A stretch of DNA of 58,143 nucleotides, from assembly GCA_947377285.1 (NCBI GenBank), contig CANCFT010000020.1, forward strand, positions 1 through 58,143, in the 5' to 3' direction. The DNA comes from Bacteriovoracaceae bacterium. GTDB lineage: Bacteria > Bdellovibrionota > Bacteriovoracia > Bacteriovoracales > Bacteriovoracaceae. Positions 41,947 to 51,627 of the stretch are shown here, one piece after another. A model generated the notes under the pieces. That model had not been told where the DNA came from. It did not search any database and saw nothing but the letters and a program-made list of their open reading frames with translations. Made by a program: the position numbers and the translations under genes. Each line of letters opens with the position of its first letter. The stretch's first letter is position 1.

Positions 41947-42443
41947 AAATAAAAGTGAATGGCCGATGCAATAAAGTGATTGCCTAATGTTTGAAAGACA
42001 AAATCTTTTTTCTTAAAAGCAGACGCGCCAAATTCAAAGCTAAATCCTAAAGAATTAAGTCCAGTAAAATGGAATTCGCTCCCAAAACTCAAGTCTAATT
42101 GAAATCCCGAATAACTAGTTTTATTTATCTTATTATTTAAAATTGCCCCCATACCTGCGAGATAAAAATTTAATTGAGGTTCATCAAAAATGTTTCGATA
42201 CATCTTTAATCCAACACCATACCCGCCAGAAGTAGGGTCTGTAGAAAGTCCGGTGACGGCCCCAATAGCAAATGAGCGGCTTTTTTGGATTTTAAAAGAC
42301 AGGCCTGGAAAGTCATTGTGGAGCTGATTTGACATTCCTAATCCCAAACGATTGATTTTGTCGAATGCAAATGATTCTGAAGAAGCGGTGAGAGTGAGCA
42401 TTAAGACAAAAAGGAAAGAGAGAGTTTTAGCTGTCTTTAACAT
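41943..42443 (-). CDS. outer-membrane protein, unknown
   Basis: The 166-residue product has a signal peptide (MLKTAKTLSFLFVLMLTLTA, cleavage near SFA at residue 27). The remainder alternates glycine-rich and aromatic strands (SFAIGAVTGLST, GVGLKMYRN, FQLDLSFGSEFHF) and ends in HFYL, fitting a small beta-barrel. The gene lies upstream of and overlaps the barrel gene at 41137-41946, suggesting a related or paired role. Confidence 0.6.
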   Translation of the reverse strand: MLKTAKTLSFLFVLMLTLTASSESFAFDKINRLGLGMSNQLHNDFPGLSFKIQKSRSFAIGAVTGLSTDPTSGGYGVGLKMYRNIFDEPQLNFYLAGMGAILNNKINKTSYSGFQLDLSFGSEFHFTGLNSLGFSFEFGASAFKKKDFVFQTLGNHFIASAIHFYL

Positions 42444-42603
42444 AAAGATTCCTTCTTAAGAAAATTACGCGCTAAACCATGCGACTTGTTAATAAAATAA
42501 TACCTTTTTATTATTGTAACTAAGCCTTCTATTTTTGACAACTTAACAAAGCCTTTTTAGAATAACTGAGAGATAAATTTAACCTTTTAACAAGAGTTCC
42601 ACT

Positions 42604-43272
42604 ATGTCTAACACTACACTCACTCCAAACCGCAGTCTTGACCAAATCATAAATGATGGAGATGCCGGAGCTGTCATTGCAAAAAATAAAAACGCCCTCA
42701 TTGCAATACTCGTTGCGATCATCGTGGCCGTCTTAGGTTTTGGCTTTTATTCTAATTTTGCAGATAAATCTAAAACTGCATTCAATACTAAAATTTATAA
42801 TTTTGAAACTAAAACGCTAAAGACTTTTGATGCTAAGTCAGACCCTAAAGATTTAGTTCAAGGGATAAAAAACCTTCATGCAGAGTTAGGAAATTATCCT
42901 GGTTTAATTCCAGTAATTATTAAAGCAAGTGATTCATTAATGGAGCAAACTCATTTAAATGAAGCACTCGAAATCCTAACTGTTGGACAAAAAATTTCTA
43001 AAAATGATTATGCTGACTATTTTATCTTAAGTAGATTGGCAGTGGTCTATGAAGATTTGGGACAGGATCAAAAAGCGATTGAAACATTAGAAAAAATGAA
43101 TTCTCAATCAGTTAAAATTTTTGAGGGAAAAAACTATCTAGATCTAGGCCGACTTTATATAAAAACAGGTGACAAAACTAAGGCCCGCGCAAGTCTTACT
43201 TATGTTATCGAAAAAGCAAAAGATGAAACAGAGTTTGTCAAAATTGCGAAATTGTATATGTCTAAACTTTAA
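42604..43272 (+). CDS. YfgM-like membrane-anchored tetratricopeptide protein
   Basis: This is a 222-residue protein with a single transmembrane segment (about 30-49, LIAILVAIIVAVLGFGFYS) after a short cytoplasmic N-terminus, then a periplasmic helical repeat region (LNEALEILTVGQKIS, LAVVYEDLGQDQKAIETLEK, LGRLYIKTGDKTKARASL) typical of TPRs. E. coli YfgM has the same plan and lies directly before bamB; here bamB-like gene follows after 37 bases. The family is believed to work as a periplasmic chaperone with SecYEG. Confidence 0.8.
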   Translation: MSNTTLTPNRSLDQIINDGDAGAVIAKNKNALIAILVAIIVAVLGFGFYSNFADKSKTAFNTKIYNFETKTLKTFDAKSDPKDLVQGIKNLHAELGNYPGLIPVIIKASDSLMEQTHLNEALEILTVGQKISKNDYADYFILSRLAVVYEDLGQDQKAIETLEKMNSQSVKIFEGKNYLDLGRLYIKTGDKTKARASLTYVIEKAKDETEFVKIAKLYMSKL

Positions 43273-43309
43273 GACTCTTTTAATTAAAAAAATTTAATTT
43301 GGTAATAGA

Positions 43310-44440
43310 ATGAAAAAAAATTTCTCCCTTGTTGTACTTATAATTGCTTTTATCTTTAGTTCTTGTGCCCAGTTAAAATCATATATGCCAGCAAGAGAAG
43401 TGACTAAGTCTCCTGCTTTAAATCCAGTTTGGATAAAAGATATTGACCCGGCCTATGAATCTGGAAATTTACCAATAGCACTTCAATCTCCTCTCATTCA
43501 TGAAGGAATTGTTTATGTCGGACATAACTCAGGTTTTATGCAAGCATACGAATTGGAAAATGGAAAACCGATTTGGAGTGAAGCTGATCAATCAACTTAT
43601 CATGCGGCTCCAATTGCCTATAAAGATCAAATTATTTACGGAACAGTTCAAGGCAGAGTTATCTCTCGTCATTATACAACTGGAAAAATAAAATACAGTG
43701 TAGATCTCGGAGCCTCGATTGAAACAAAAGGAGTGGTCTATCAAGGACGGATTTTCTTTCAATTGAGAAATCACCAAGTCTTTTGTCTTGATGTCGAGAC
43801 AGGGAAAATTCTATGGGGCTATAAACGCTCAATTTCTTACCTGACAACTCTTCAAAGGGCCTCAGTTCCAGTTGTCTATAAAGACAAAGTACTAGTTGGA
43901 CTTGCAGATGGTACACTTGTCGCTCTTTCAATTGAAGAAGGTGTGATGTTGTATGAAACTAAATTAACGACTGCCTCTAAATTCGTCGATGTTGATAATG
44001 CGGCATTTATTTTTAATGATAAAGTCTTAATTGGTGCTGTTGGTAGTCCACTTTGCTTACTAGACCCTATTACGGGGAAAATTTTAAAAAGAGCGGATTT
44101 TATTGCTTCTCGAGCACCTGTCGTTGTTGCCAATGAAGCTGGGGACCAACTTTTATTTGGAACTCCAACTGGAGAATTAATACTAACTGACAAAAATTTA
44201 AATACACTTAGTAAAACCCATGTTTCTGAAGGTTTAATTACTTCAATTGTTCCATTTAAGGCCGGCTATGCAGTTTCAACGACGAACGGTGAAATTCTCT
44301 ATTTAGAACGTAGAACATATAAAATTTTAGACAAATTTTCTTTGGGACACTCTTATTCTGCTGTTCTTGGAGATATGGAAAGTAGAGAAAACTATTTATC
44401 TGTTCTCTCTACCCGCAATAGACTTTATACATTTCATTAA
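43310..44440 (+). CDS. bamB: BamB-like outer-membrane assembly lipoprotein
   Basis: BamB helps the BAM machine insert beta-barrel proteins. The 376-residue product has a lipobox FSSC (Cys19) and a PQQ-like eight-blade propeller, with recurrent G-x-x-Y/W and D-x-x-TG-x-x-xW blade ends (GFMQAYELENGKPIWS, QVFCLDVETGKILWG, PLCLLDPITGKIL). Position directly after a YfgM-like gene and in the same block as der matches the enterobacterial yfgM-bamB-der neighbourhood, which strengthens the call. It is convergent with the lipoprotein gene at 44447. Confidence 0.85.
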   Translation: MKKNFSLVVLIIAFIFSSCAQLKSYMPAREVTKSPALNPVWIKDIDPAYESGNLPIALQSPLIHEGIVYVGHNSGFMQAYELENGKPIWSEADQSTYHAAPIAYKDQIIYGTVQGRVISRHYTTGKIKYSVDLGASIETKGVVYQGRIFFQLRNHQVFCLDVETGKILWGYKRSISYLTTLQRASVPVVYKDKVLVGLADGTLVALSIEEGVMLYETKLTTASKFVDVDNAAFIFNDKVLIGAVGSPLCLLDPITGKILKRADFIASRAPVVVANEAGDQLLFGTPTGELILTDKNLNTLSKTHVSEGLITSIVPFKAGYAVSTTNGEILYLERRTYKILDKFSLGHSYSAVLGDMESRENYLSVLSTRNRLYTFH

Positions 44441-44446
44441 AAATGA

Positions 44447-45391
44447 CTAATGTGATTCTTTAATATAATTAAAATATTGATTTGCCCAAGAAACATTTAG
44501 ACGAGTGATTATTTCGTTTGCATAAGTGTTTTTCTTGGGACTTTCATCCTTTGAAGCAATCGCTCTACTTAAAGTTTTAACAGAAGATTTCTCAAGCGAC
44601 GTCATAAGCGCAATGTTTGAAAATACAGTTGTTTTTAACAAAGTATTCATATTTTTATTACCCGGAGCAAATGTATTATTTTTGATATGGGTAATAAGAT
44701 TTTCATAGATATAATAGTTGTCGCTATTGCCGTATTCACAGAGTTCTCTTATTTCTGAATATGTTTTTGCCAAATGAATATCTAGTGCCTTGTGGACTAA
44801 TTCATTGATAGCAAAATCTGATATTTGCTCTTTGCTGTTTTTTATTAGATCGATTACTTTTGGAGTGACTTCAGTCTGACTCATAGGAAGAAGAAGCTCA
44901 GGTCTGCTGGAGACATATTTTTCATCATTAAATTTTTGAGTATCGTATTTTAAAGTAGAAGTCACTGAAGTAGTATTCGAGGGAGCTGCACCATCTAAAT
45001 GTCTTAATAGGCTCGTGTGAAAATTTGGACAGATCATTGAATTTGTAGCAGCAAACTCAGGAGTGTATTTTTTTAGAGTTTCATACTCACTATATAGAGT
45101 TAGGAAATAAAGTTTTTTATTCGTAGTCGCTCCTTCGTTTCCTTCACTTTCAAGAGTAGGATTTTCAGGTGCTGAGGCAGGCGAGCGTTTTGCTGTTTTA
45201 TCTGTAGAATGTAGCTCATCTATGAATTTAAAATCATTTACTTTTATTTCAGGAACAATATTTTGACTGATGGCCTTTGGTTCATACCTAGACATTTTTT
45301 GCTGATAACTTTCAGGCCCAGCACATGAAGCCAAAAGGAGAGTACAAGATATTGAGGAAATTGTTAATGAACGATATTTTTTAGAATACAT
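44447..45391 (-). CDS. lipoprotein, unknown
   Basis: The ATG at 45391 has a strong AAAAGGAG site and gives a lipoprotein signal with lipobox LLASC (Cys23); the frame runs 13 codons further upstream without need. About 314 residues. After an Ala/Pro/Glu linker the sequence is helical and contains no recognised domain. Seven bases separate its stop from the bamB stop (convergent). Function unknown. Confidence 0.6.
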   Translation of the reverse strand: MYSKKYRSLTISSISCTLLLASCAGPESYQQKMSRYEPKAISQNIVPEIKVNDFKFIDELHSTDKTAKRSPASAPENPTLESEGNEGATTNKKLYFLTLYSEYETLKKYTPEFAATNSMICPNFHTSLLRHLDGAAPSNTTSVTSTLKYDTQKFNDEKYVSSRPELLLPMSQTEVTPKVIDLIKNSKEQISDFAINELVHKALDIHLAKTYSEIRELCEYGNSDNYYIYENLITHIKNNTFAPGNKNMNTLLKTTVFSNIALMTSLEKSSVKTLSRAIASKDESPKKNTYANEIITRLNVSWANQYFNYIKESH

Positions 45392-45504
45392 TTTATCTCC
45401 TTTTAAAAGTGGCATATGACCCACTTTCAAAGGCTCTATCGGAAGATTATAAAAAAATGTAAAGTTTGTTTGAAATTCTCTTTATGACAGTCTCTATATG
45501 AAAT

Positions 45505-45537
45505 TCCCGACGAATTTTCTAAGTTAATTCGTCGGGA
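45505..45537 (-). terminator. 12-base hairpin after polyamine genes
   Basis: TCCCGACGAATT and AATTCGTCGGGA are perfect complements around a 9-base loop, 20 bases past the stop of the deoxyhypusine-synthase-like gene. There is only a weak T-rich run (AATTTC), so it may be a weak terminator or a 3'-end stabilising stem. Confidence 0.5.
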
Positions 45538-45557
45538 GTATAAGTCTTGAAAAACTA

Positions 45558-46532
45558 TTACCAGTTTAAAACGTAAGCGAAAACTAAAGGTGCGACAATT
45601 GTGGCATCTGACTCTATTATGTATTTTGGAGTGTGAATATCAAGTTTTCCCCAAGTGATTTTTTCATTGGGAACTGCTCCAGAATAACCACCATAACTAG
45701 TAGTAGAGTCTGAAATTTGGCAAAAATATCCCCAAAGCGGAGTATTTCTTTCTAAGTCTTGTTCAAGCATTGGAACAACACAAATAGGGAAGTCTCCTGC
45801 AATTCCACCACCGATTTGGAAAAATCCAATAGAGTTGTTTGCTGAAGTTTCTGTATACCATTGGGCCAATCGTATCATCGTTTGGATTCCAGAGTTGATG
45901 GTATGGACATTTTTAATTCTTCCATCAATATTGGCAGCCGCATACATATTTCCTAAAGTTGAGTCCTCCCAACCTGGAGTGTAAATAGGAAGATTTTTTT
46001 CCATGGCCGCAATCATCCAAGAATCTTTTGGATCTATTTGGTATTCTTTTTTAAATTCGGCATTCTGTAAAAGTTGCCAAAAATAATAATGTGGAGGATG
46101 ACTTTCACCTGCTTTATCAGCTTTTTGCCATTCTTTATTAATAAGAGCTTCAATCTTTCTCATGGCCTCATCTTCAGGAATACAAGTGTCTGTGACTCGA
46201 TTCATTCCGCGGTCTTTTAATTTCATTTCATCTTCCGCAGTAAGTCCTCTCCAGTCTGGAATACGTTGGTAGTCATTATGAGCAACTAAATTGAAAATAT
46301 CTTCTTCAAGGTTAGCTCCTGTACAACAAATTCCGTGGATTTTTCCTTGGCGAATCATTTCAGCTAATGATTTTCCAAGCTCAGCTGTCGACATGGCCCC
46401 TGCAAGTGTGACAAACATTTTTCCGCCGCTTTCAAGGTGATTTACCCAGCCAGCAGAAGCATCAATGACTGAAGCTGCATTAAAATGTTTATAGTGAGTG
46501 AGCATGAATTCTGTTACTGGTCCGCGTTTCAT
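45558..46532 (-). CDS. deoxyhypusine-synthase-family enzyme (homospermidine-type polyamine synthase?)
   Basis: The ATG at 46532 is preceded by GAGGT and gives MKRGPVTEFMLTHYKHFN; the open frame extends 23 codons further but without a site. The 324-residue product has VTLAGAMSTAELGKSLAEM, IHGICCTGANLEEDIFN, GFFQIGGGIAGDFPI and the catalytic lysine region NEKITWGKL (Lys296), all characteristic of deoxyhypusine synthase. Bacteria lack eIF5A, so bacterial homologues are thought to make free polyamines such as homospermidine from NAD and diamines. It overlaps nothing but follows the arginine decarboxylase gene on the same strand, supporting a polyamine role. Confidence 0.85.
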   Translation of the reverse strand: MKRGPVTEFMLTHYKHFNAASVIDASAGWVNHLESGGKMFVTLAGAMSTAELGKSLAEMIRQGKIHGICCTGANLEEDIFNLVAHNDYQRIPDWRGLTAEDEMKLKDRGMNRVTDTCIPEDEAMRKIEALINKEWQKADKAGESHPPHYYFWQLLQNAEFKKEYQIDPKDSWMIAAMEKNLPIYTPGWEDSTLGNMYAAANIDGRIKNVHTINSGIQTMIRLAQWYTETSANNSIGFFQIGGGIAGDFPICVVPMLEQDLERNTPLWGYFCQISDSTTSYGGYSGAVPNEKITWGKLDIHTPKYIIESDATIVAPLVFAYVLNW

Positions 46533-46567
46533 AGTTACCTCGTTGTCTTCTAAAATTCTTTCAATTA

Positions 46568-48493
46568 TTAGTTTTTTAAATATGTATAAGACTTCAAACA
46601 CTCTTCATAGAAATCGACTAATTTCACACCTTCGCGTGGATTAATTTTTCCTGAAGCAATTTGTCGATCAATATTTTTCTTCATAGTATAGGCCATGGCC
46701 TCTGGATTATACTGCATGGCCGACAAAACATTTTCACATGAAGAACCTTTGATTACTTCTTCGATATAAAAATCGGTCGGATCTTCATCATCACAAAAGA
46801 CGTGGACTTCATTTAATCGCCCAAACATATTGTGAAGGTCTCCCATTACATCTTGGTAAGCACCAGTCATAAACAGACCAATATAATAATCTTCATTGGG
46901 AGTTAGTTCATGTAATGGAAGTAGGTTTTTCGTTTCATTAATATCGATAAATTTAGTGATCTTTCCGTCAGAGTCACAGGTGATATCAACTAAAGTTCCA
47001 TTATTATGCGGCTTGATATTGAGTTTAGTAATGGGAACAATTGGAAGTAATTGTCCAATGGCCCATAGATCTGGAGCAGATTGGAAAATTGAAAAATTAC
47101 ATAAATACTGAGGAGCTATACCTTGATCGATATCATAAAGATTATCTGGAATAAATTCCATTTCAGGTAATAATGAAGAAATCTTTTTTGTGATTTTCCA
47201 AAAAAGTGTTTCAAGGCTTGCTCTTTCTTCAAGTTTTAAAATTCCTAAGCGGAAGGCATTTAAGCACTCTTTTTTATAATCGAGGGCATCGTTATAAATT
47301 TCTTGGGCATTTTCAATTGTTAAACTATCAAAAAGTTCTCTCATATTGGAAACGAGACTGTGTTCCCCTGGAACTTTTTGCGTTTCGTAGTCAGTAAATG
47401 AGGTTTCTATTTTATCAATAACGTTAGTAATGACACATGAGTGTCTCGCCGTTATTGCACGACCTGATTCAGAAACAATATTTGGATGAGGAACTTTCTC
47501 AGCATCACAAATTTCTTTTAAAATATAGACGATATCTGAAGCATAGTCATGGAGCTTGTAATTGACGGATGAATCGTTAGTAGATTGTGAACCATCATAA
47601 TCAACTCCTAGTCCACCACCAACGTCGAAATATTCAAGTGGAGCTCCAAGCTCAACAAGTTTAGCAAAGATTCTTCCACCTTCACGCATAACTTCTTTAA
47701 TGGTTCTGATGTCTGTTACTTGAGAACCAATATGGAAATGAAATAGTTTAAGAGCGTTGATTGATCCTTCATCTTTTAGGATTTGAACGGCCGTTAACAT
47801 TTCAGCAATGGTTAAACCAAACTTAGCTTTTTCTCCACCTGAATCAGACCATTTTCCAGAACCTTTGACGGCCATTTTTGCACGCAAACCAATCATGGGT
47901 TCAACATTCATTTCGCGAGAGAGTTTTAGAAGTTTATGAAGCTCTGAGAATTTTTCAATAACTACGATGGCCTTTCTTCCAAGTTTAATTCCAAGCAGCG
48001 CTAAGCGAAGATAGTCTTCGTCTTTATAGCCATTGAGAATAGTTAAAGCGTTTAAATTATCATTAAAGGCCAAGACAGAAAGTAGTTCAGGTTTAGAACC
48101 TGCTTCAAGACCGTAATCATAAGGAGAGCCTGCATCGACTATCTCTTCAACCACTTCTCTCATTTGATTAACTTTAATCGGATATACACCTTTGTATTCA
48201 CCATTATAATTAGCTTCTTTAATAACTTCTCTGAAAGTTTCGTTGATCACTTTTACCTGGGATCGAAGGATGTCGTGAAAACGAACGACAATTGGAAAGG
48301 GAATATTTTGGGCCTTCATTTCTTCAAGAACTTCTGCAATATCTATTCGAGGACCGTTCTCATCTTGATTGGGTAAAACACAAAGATGACCTTCGTCGTT
48401 TATATCGAAATAACCATCGCCCCACCGACTGATGTGATAAACTTCATCGGCTTCTGCTTTAGACCAAGGTATATTTTCAATTTTTTTACTCAT
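46568..48493 (-). CDS. speA: biosynthetic arginine decarboxylase
   Basis: SpeA converts arginine to agmatine, the first step of the arginine route to putrescine. The 641-residue protein is close to the family length (about 630-660). PLP-barrel motifs are clear: GVYPIKVNQ (102-110, Lys107), GLRAKMAVKGSGKWSDSGG, KLFHFHIGSQ and DVGGGLGVDYDG; the catalytic-cysteine area near the C-terminus is GSSCENVLSAMQY. The gene is 36 bases upstream of the deoxyhypusine-synthase-like gene. An agmatinase or ureohydrolase is not in this window. Confidence 0.97.
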   Translation of the reverse strand: MSKKIENIPWSKAEADEVYHISRWGDGYFDINDEGHLCVLPNQDENGPRIDIAEVLEEMKAQNIPFPIVVRFHDILRSQVKVINETFREVIKEANYNGEYKGVYPIKVNQMREVVEEIVDAGSPYDYGLEAGSKPELLSVLAFNDNLNALTILNGYKDEDYLRLALLGIKLGRKAIVVIEKFSELHKLLKLSREMNVEPMIGLRAKMAVKGSGKWSDSGGEKAKFGLTIAEMLTAVQILKDEGSINALKLFHFHIGSQVTDIRTIKEVMREGGRIFAKLVELGAPLEYFDVGGGLGVDYDGSQSTNDSSVNYKLHDYASDIVYILKEICDAEKVPHPNIVSESGRAITARHSCVITNVIDKIETSFTDYETQKVPGEHSLVSNMRELFDSLTIENAQEIYNDALDYKKECLNAFRLGILKLEERASLETLFWKITKKISSLLPEMEFIPDNLYDIDQGIAPQYLCNFSIFQSAPDLWAIGQLLPIVPITKLNIKPHNNGTLVDITCDSDGKITKFIDINETKNLLPLHELTPNEDYYIGLFMTGAYQDVMGDLHNMFGRLNEVHVFCDDEDPTDFYIEEVIKGSSCENVLSAMQYNPEAMAYTMKKNIDRQIASGKINPREGVKLVDFYEECLKSYTYLKN

Positions 48494-48521
48494 TTCAATT
48501 CGCCCCTGTCTAAAAATGGGC

Positions 48522-48542
48522 CATTATTAAAAAATAATAATG
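48522..48542 (-). promoter_or_regulatory. hairpin in speA 5' leader
   Basis: CATTATTA and TAATAATG are perfect complements around five A bases, 28 bases upstream of the speA start. A TTGAAA-like -35 followed about 18 bases later by a TAAAAA-like -10 lies further upstream on the minus strand. The stem is A/T only and so weak; a role in speA control is tentative. Confidence 0.3.
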
Positions 48543-48605
48543 CCTAAATTACTGTATTTTTATGGGCAAAATGTAGCGTATTTCAATTAACAGTACAAAT
48601 GGAAA

Positions 48606-49538
48606 TTATAAAAAATTAAGGGTTGCGACGATGGGATAATGATCTGATGGAAGAGCGTAGCGCTGGTAATTTTCCTTTGGGTATGACAAAGGCATGCCAT
48701 ATTGATCGCGGAAAAGATAAATGCCTGAATCTTCTTTTGAGACGAGGTGGTGAAGCTCTTTCGGGAGTAAAATATAATCGAGCTGATAAGCTTCACGAGC
48801 TTGATCTTTAGCAAAATAAAAAAATGAAAGTCTTTGCTCATGGGGCTCATTAATGACTTCTAGCACGTCTTCTAGGTCAGTCTTATCATAGAGATCATCA
48901 AATTCAGGCTCCTGCAGACCTTTTTGGGCCACACCATTAAGGTCTCCAGAAATGATAATGGGGACTTGTTGGTTAAATTCTGAGCGCAGTCTATTATATG
49001 TTTTAACGAGTGCCTTAAGCTCTGCTTTGCGCCGCTCTTTACCGTTAAAATCCACTCCATCGCGATCCCATTTGGATTTCAAATGGACGAGCAAGAGTAT
49101 TAATTCAACTTTATTGTCTTTTAAAATTCGCAGCTCAGAAATATCCCGCGAAAATCTATGAACAGGGAGTTGGTCATTTGCGGCCCTTGACTTATTTTCC
49201 ATTAATTCAAAATGGTAATTAAATTCTATAGAGTCTTGAGCATGCCCAATATGCTCGGTTGAATAAGCAAATTTTTTTTTGATAAGATAGCCCATTTCAA
49301 TACCACGTTCAGAATTACCTTTAACTAATTTAGCAATATAATTTGAATTTAAATATTTAGTATTAAAGAGTTCGAGACTTTCAAGTCCTCCCACTTCACA
49401 CATCATTGTAATATCAGCATCGATCTCTGTAATAGTTCTAGCGATCCATTCAATTTTATCAATTGGCTTTTTAAAGCCATCGCCATTGGGTCCATTAACA
49501 AGGAAAAAATTTTCAACATTAAAAAGACAAAGTTTCAA
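48606..49538 (-). CDS. endonuclease/exonuclease/phosphatase (EEP) family hydrolase
   Basis: The 310-residue protein has the EEP core: FNVENFF (6-12), the metal-binding Glu48 in MMCEVGG, His152 in LVHLKSKWD, GDLNG (198-202), QLDYILL and the terminal SDHYPIVATL. These match DNase I-like/EEP enzymes that cleave phosphodiesters of DNA, RNA or lipids; substrate cannot be told. No signal peptide, so cytoplasmic unless exported by another route. It overlaps the upstream gene stop by 4 bases (ATGA-type) and ends a long operon. Confidence 0.85.
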   Translation of the reverse strand: MKLCLFNVENFFLVNGPNGDGFKKPIDKIEWIARTITEIDADITMMCEVGGLESLELFNTKYLNSNYIAKLVKGNSERGIEMGYLIKKKFAYSTEHIGHAQDSIEFNYHFELMENKSRAANDQLPVHRFSRDISELRILKDNKVELILLLVHLKSKWDRDGVDFNGKERRKAELKALVKTYNRLRSEFNQQVPIIISGDLNGVAQKGLQEPEFDDLYDKTDLEDVLEVINEPHEQRLSFFYFAKDQAREAYQLDYILLPKELHHLVSKEDSGIYLFRDQYGMPLSYPKENYQRYALPSDHYPIVATLNFL

Positions 49539-50266
49539 TTACAACTCCAACCTAAAAGCATTCTGTTATAAGTTTTAGTTGTTTTATTCCAAATATCTTT
49601 GCAATAAATATTTTGATAAAAATTGGGCCCTGGAGATTCGCGGTAAAAGAGGGCGGTTTGCTCTTTTGTACATATCGCTTCTTTGGGAGTTTCAGTGCTT
49701 GTTTCATTTTTTGTGAGAGTGAAATGTCCTGTTGGATCAATAAGTAATCCGTAAAACTGACCTTCTTCTTCACGCAAAAAGTAGAGACTTCCATCTTGGA
49801 TAAAAAGGGGAGCATCTCCTCTTGGAATGACTATCGAGTATGGCCGATTTAATTTATCGAGAAGAATGGCCCTTGAGAAAACAATATTGGGAAGCTCTTT
49901 CAATTCATTCAGAGAAAAATTTTTTCTGAAAATTTCAGCAATATAATATTTATTAGCAATGCTTCTGTGTTGTTTGCATGGTGAGTCCCACATTAAAATA
50001 TTTGGTAAAAGACTAGCTTCTTCTTGCGCCCAAGCACTTACTGGAACACCATATTCAGATTGAATAAATGCATTGAATTTTTGTTGATTGATTTTGCCAC
50101 TAGAGAATTTGCGCAATTGTTCAATCCAGGTTTTTCGATTTATGCCCGTTTCTTTTTTACAATAAGCATTTTCAGGGCAGCCATCAAATTCTATTTTTGA
50201 ATATTCCAAGGCATTAGAGGTTCGTGCCTGTATAATGAATAATAAAAAAAGTAATCCAAATCGCAT
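49535..50266 (-). CDS. secreted hypothetical protein
   Basis: The 243-residue product has a signal peptide (MRFGLLFLLFIIQARTSNA, cleavage near residue 19). It is Cys-containing (GCPENAYCKK, DSPCKQH, EAICTKE, IYCKD, GWSCN), consistent with disulphides. The middle contains beta-strands (YSIVIPRGDAPLFIQDGSLYF split around residue 140). No family was recognised. The gene starts 5 bases after the UbiB-like stop and overlaps the EEP gene by 4 bases, so it is in the same operon. Confidence 0.55.
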   Translation of the reverse strand: MRFGLLFLLFIIQARTSNALEYSKIEFDGCPENAYCKKETGINRKTWIEQLRKFSSGKINQQKFNAFIQSEYGVPVSAWAQEEASLLPNILMWDSPCKQHRSIANKYYIAEIFRKNFSLNELKELPNIVFSRAILLDKLNRPYSIVIPRGDAPLFIQDGSLYFLREEEGQFYGLLIDPTGHFTLTKNETSTETPKEAICTKEQTALFYRESPGPNFYQNIYCKDIWNKTTKTYNRMLLGWSCN

Positions 50267-50271
50267 AAACC

Positions 50272-51627
50272 CTATCCTTTAATTGATTGCTTTAATTTAA
50301 CCTCATTTTCGACAGAATTTCTAAATGTATTTTTACCTTCTAGCCAATCGATTTCGGATTTCCAAGCTTTGAGTTTAGTATAAAGACCAAAAGTCGAACG
50401 GTCTAAAAGCAAAAACTCTCTTTTAGGTGAACTTCGACCCTTAAATTCAATTTTTCCAATTAATTCTTTAAAAAGCTGAAATGGGCTCATTGGTATTACG
50501 GCAAATTGACCAGGATTTACGTAGGGAAGATAGATAGACTGGATTAATAAAAAATGCTGCTCCATGAGATCAGTTTGTTCATCGATTTTAAAAATCTCTA
50601 ACTTTTTACAAATAAAGCAATAAGTCTCAAGCTCATTTTCTTCAAGGGCCATCATCAGTGCACAATAATCAATTATAAATTCGTTCGGAAAACTTCGAGT
50701 AGATCCAAAATCGAGCATTATGATTTTATCTTTTTTAAATAAATAATTACCGTTTTGAGGATCAGTATGAAGTCGTTTCATATTCCACAATGAATGGAGA
50801 AATGAATTGTAAAGTGATTGACCTAAGAAATTTCTCTCTTCTAGTGAATAAAGTAGTGTTTCTTCAAATGTATCACCTTCTACAAATTCCATTGTAAGAA
50901 CTTCTTGAGTTGAGAATTCAGGAAAAACTTTAGGAATAATAATCATCGGAAAATGGACCGCATACTCTGCTCTAAAATACTCCATTTCTTGAAGCTCGTG
51001 AGAGTAATCACATTCTTCTGCCATAGACATTTTTAATTCTTCGATGAGGGAATCAAGATTTGGTTTATTAGGATAAAGGGTATGAATGAGTCGATCAATT
51101 TGGTGCAGATTTTGAAAGTCGTGCTTGATGGCATCGACAATCTTTGGGTATTGAATTTTTACGGCCACAAATTCACCCGTTTTGAGCCGTGCTTTATGGA
51201 CTTGCCCAATTGAAGCTGAAGCTAGAGGAGTCGTATCGAATTCTAAGAATAAATCTTTTGATGATTTTGAAAAATTATGAATTAAGACTTTCTCAACATC
51301 ATTGAGCGACATAGGGGGAGAGTTTTTTTGAAGTTCTCTAAATAGATCACTAATTTCTTTTGGTAAAAACAAATCTTCTGATATTGAAATCATTTGCCCT
51401 AATTTCATCATGGCACCTTTAAGCTCACCCATGGATTGAATGATTTCATGAGATGCTTTTATCTTAAGGCTTAAATCTTTGACGTTTTGCCATTCTTTTT
51501 GATGACCTTCTACATAAGTTTGGGCCTTCGACTTAGCGGCATCAAAAGCTAAGGTGGCCCCTGCTTTAGTAATCCCTTTGCCAAGAGTGAAGAGTCTGCC
51601 AAGTTTTGAACTTTTGAATTCACTCAT
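50272..51627 (-). CDS. UbiB/ABC1-type atypical kinase
   Basis: The 451-residue protein has the family signatures: KLGQM (KxGQ, 75-79), ASASIGQVH (136-144, the Ala-rich loop), VAVKIQYP with Lys157, EECDYS (204-209), HTDPQNGN (287-294, usually HADPHPGN) and LDFGST (305-310). UbiB proteins are needed for ubiquinone synthesis or lipid extraction; ADP/ATP binding and ATPase activity are known rather than protein phosphorylation. There is no clear transmembrane pair at the C-terminus, so it may be membrane associated in another way. It overlaps the thioesterase stop by 4 bases. Confidence 0.88.
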   Translation of the reverse strand: MSEFKSSKLGRLFTLGKGITKAGATLAFDAAKSKAQTYVEGHQKEWQNVKDLSLKIKASHEIIQSMGELKGAMMKLGQMISISEDLFLPKEISDLFRELQKNSPPMSLNDVEKVLIHNFSKSSKDLFLEFDTTPLASASIGQVHKARLKTGEFVAVKIQYPKIVDAIKHDFQNLHQIDRLIHTLYPNKPNLDSLIEELKMSMAEECDYSHELQEMEYFRAEYAVHFPMIIIPKVFPEFSTQEVLTMEFVEGDTFEETLLYSLEERNFLGQSLYNSFLHSLWNMKRLHTDPQNGNYLFKKDKIIMLDFGSTRSFPNEFIIDYCALMMALEENELETYCFICKKLEIFKIDEQTDLMEQHFLLIQSIYLPYVNPGQFAVIPMSPFQLFKELIGKIEFKGRSSPKREFLLLDRSTFGLYTKLKAWKSEIDWLEGKNTFRNSVENEVKLKQSIKG

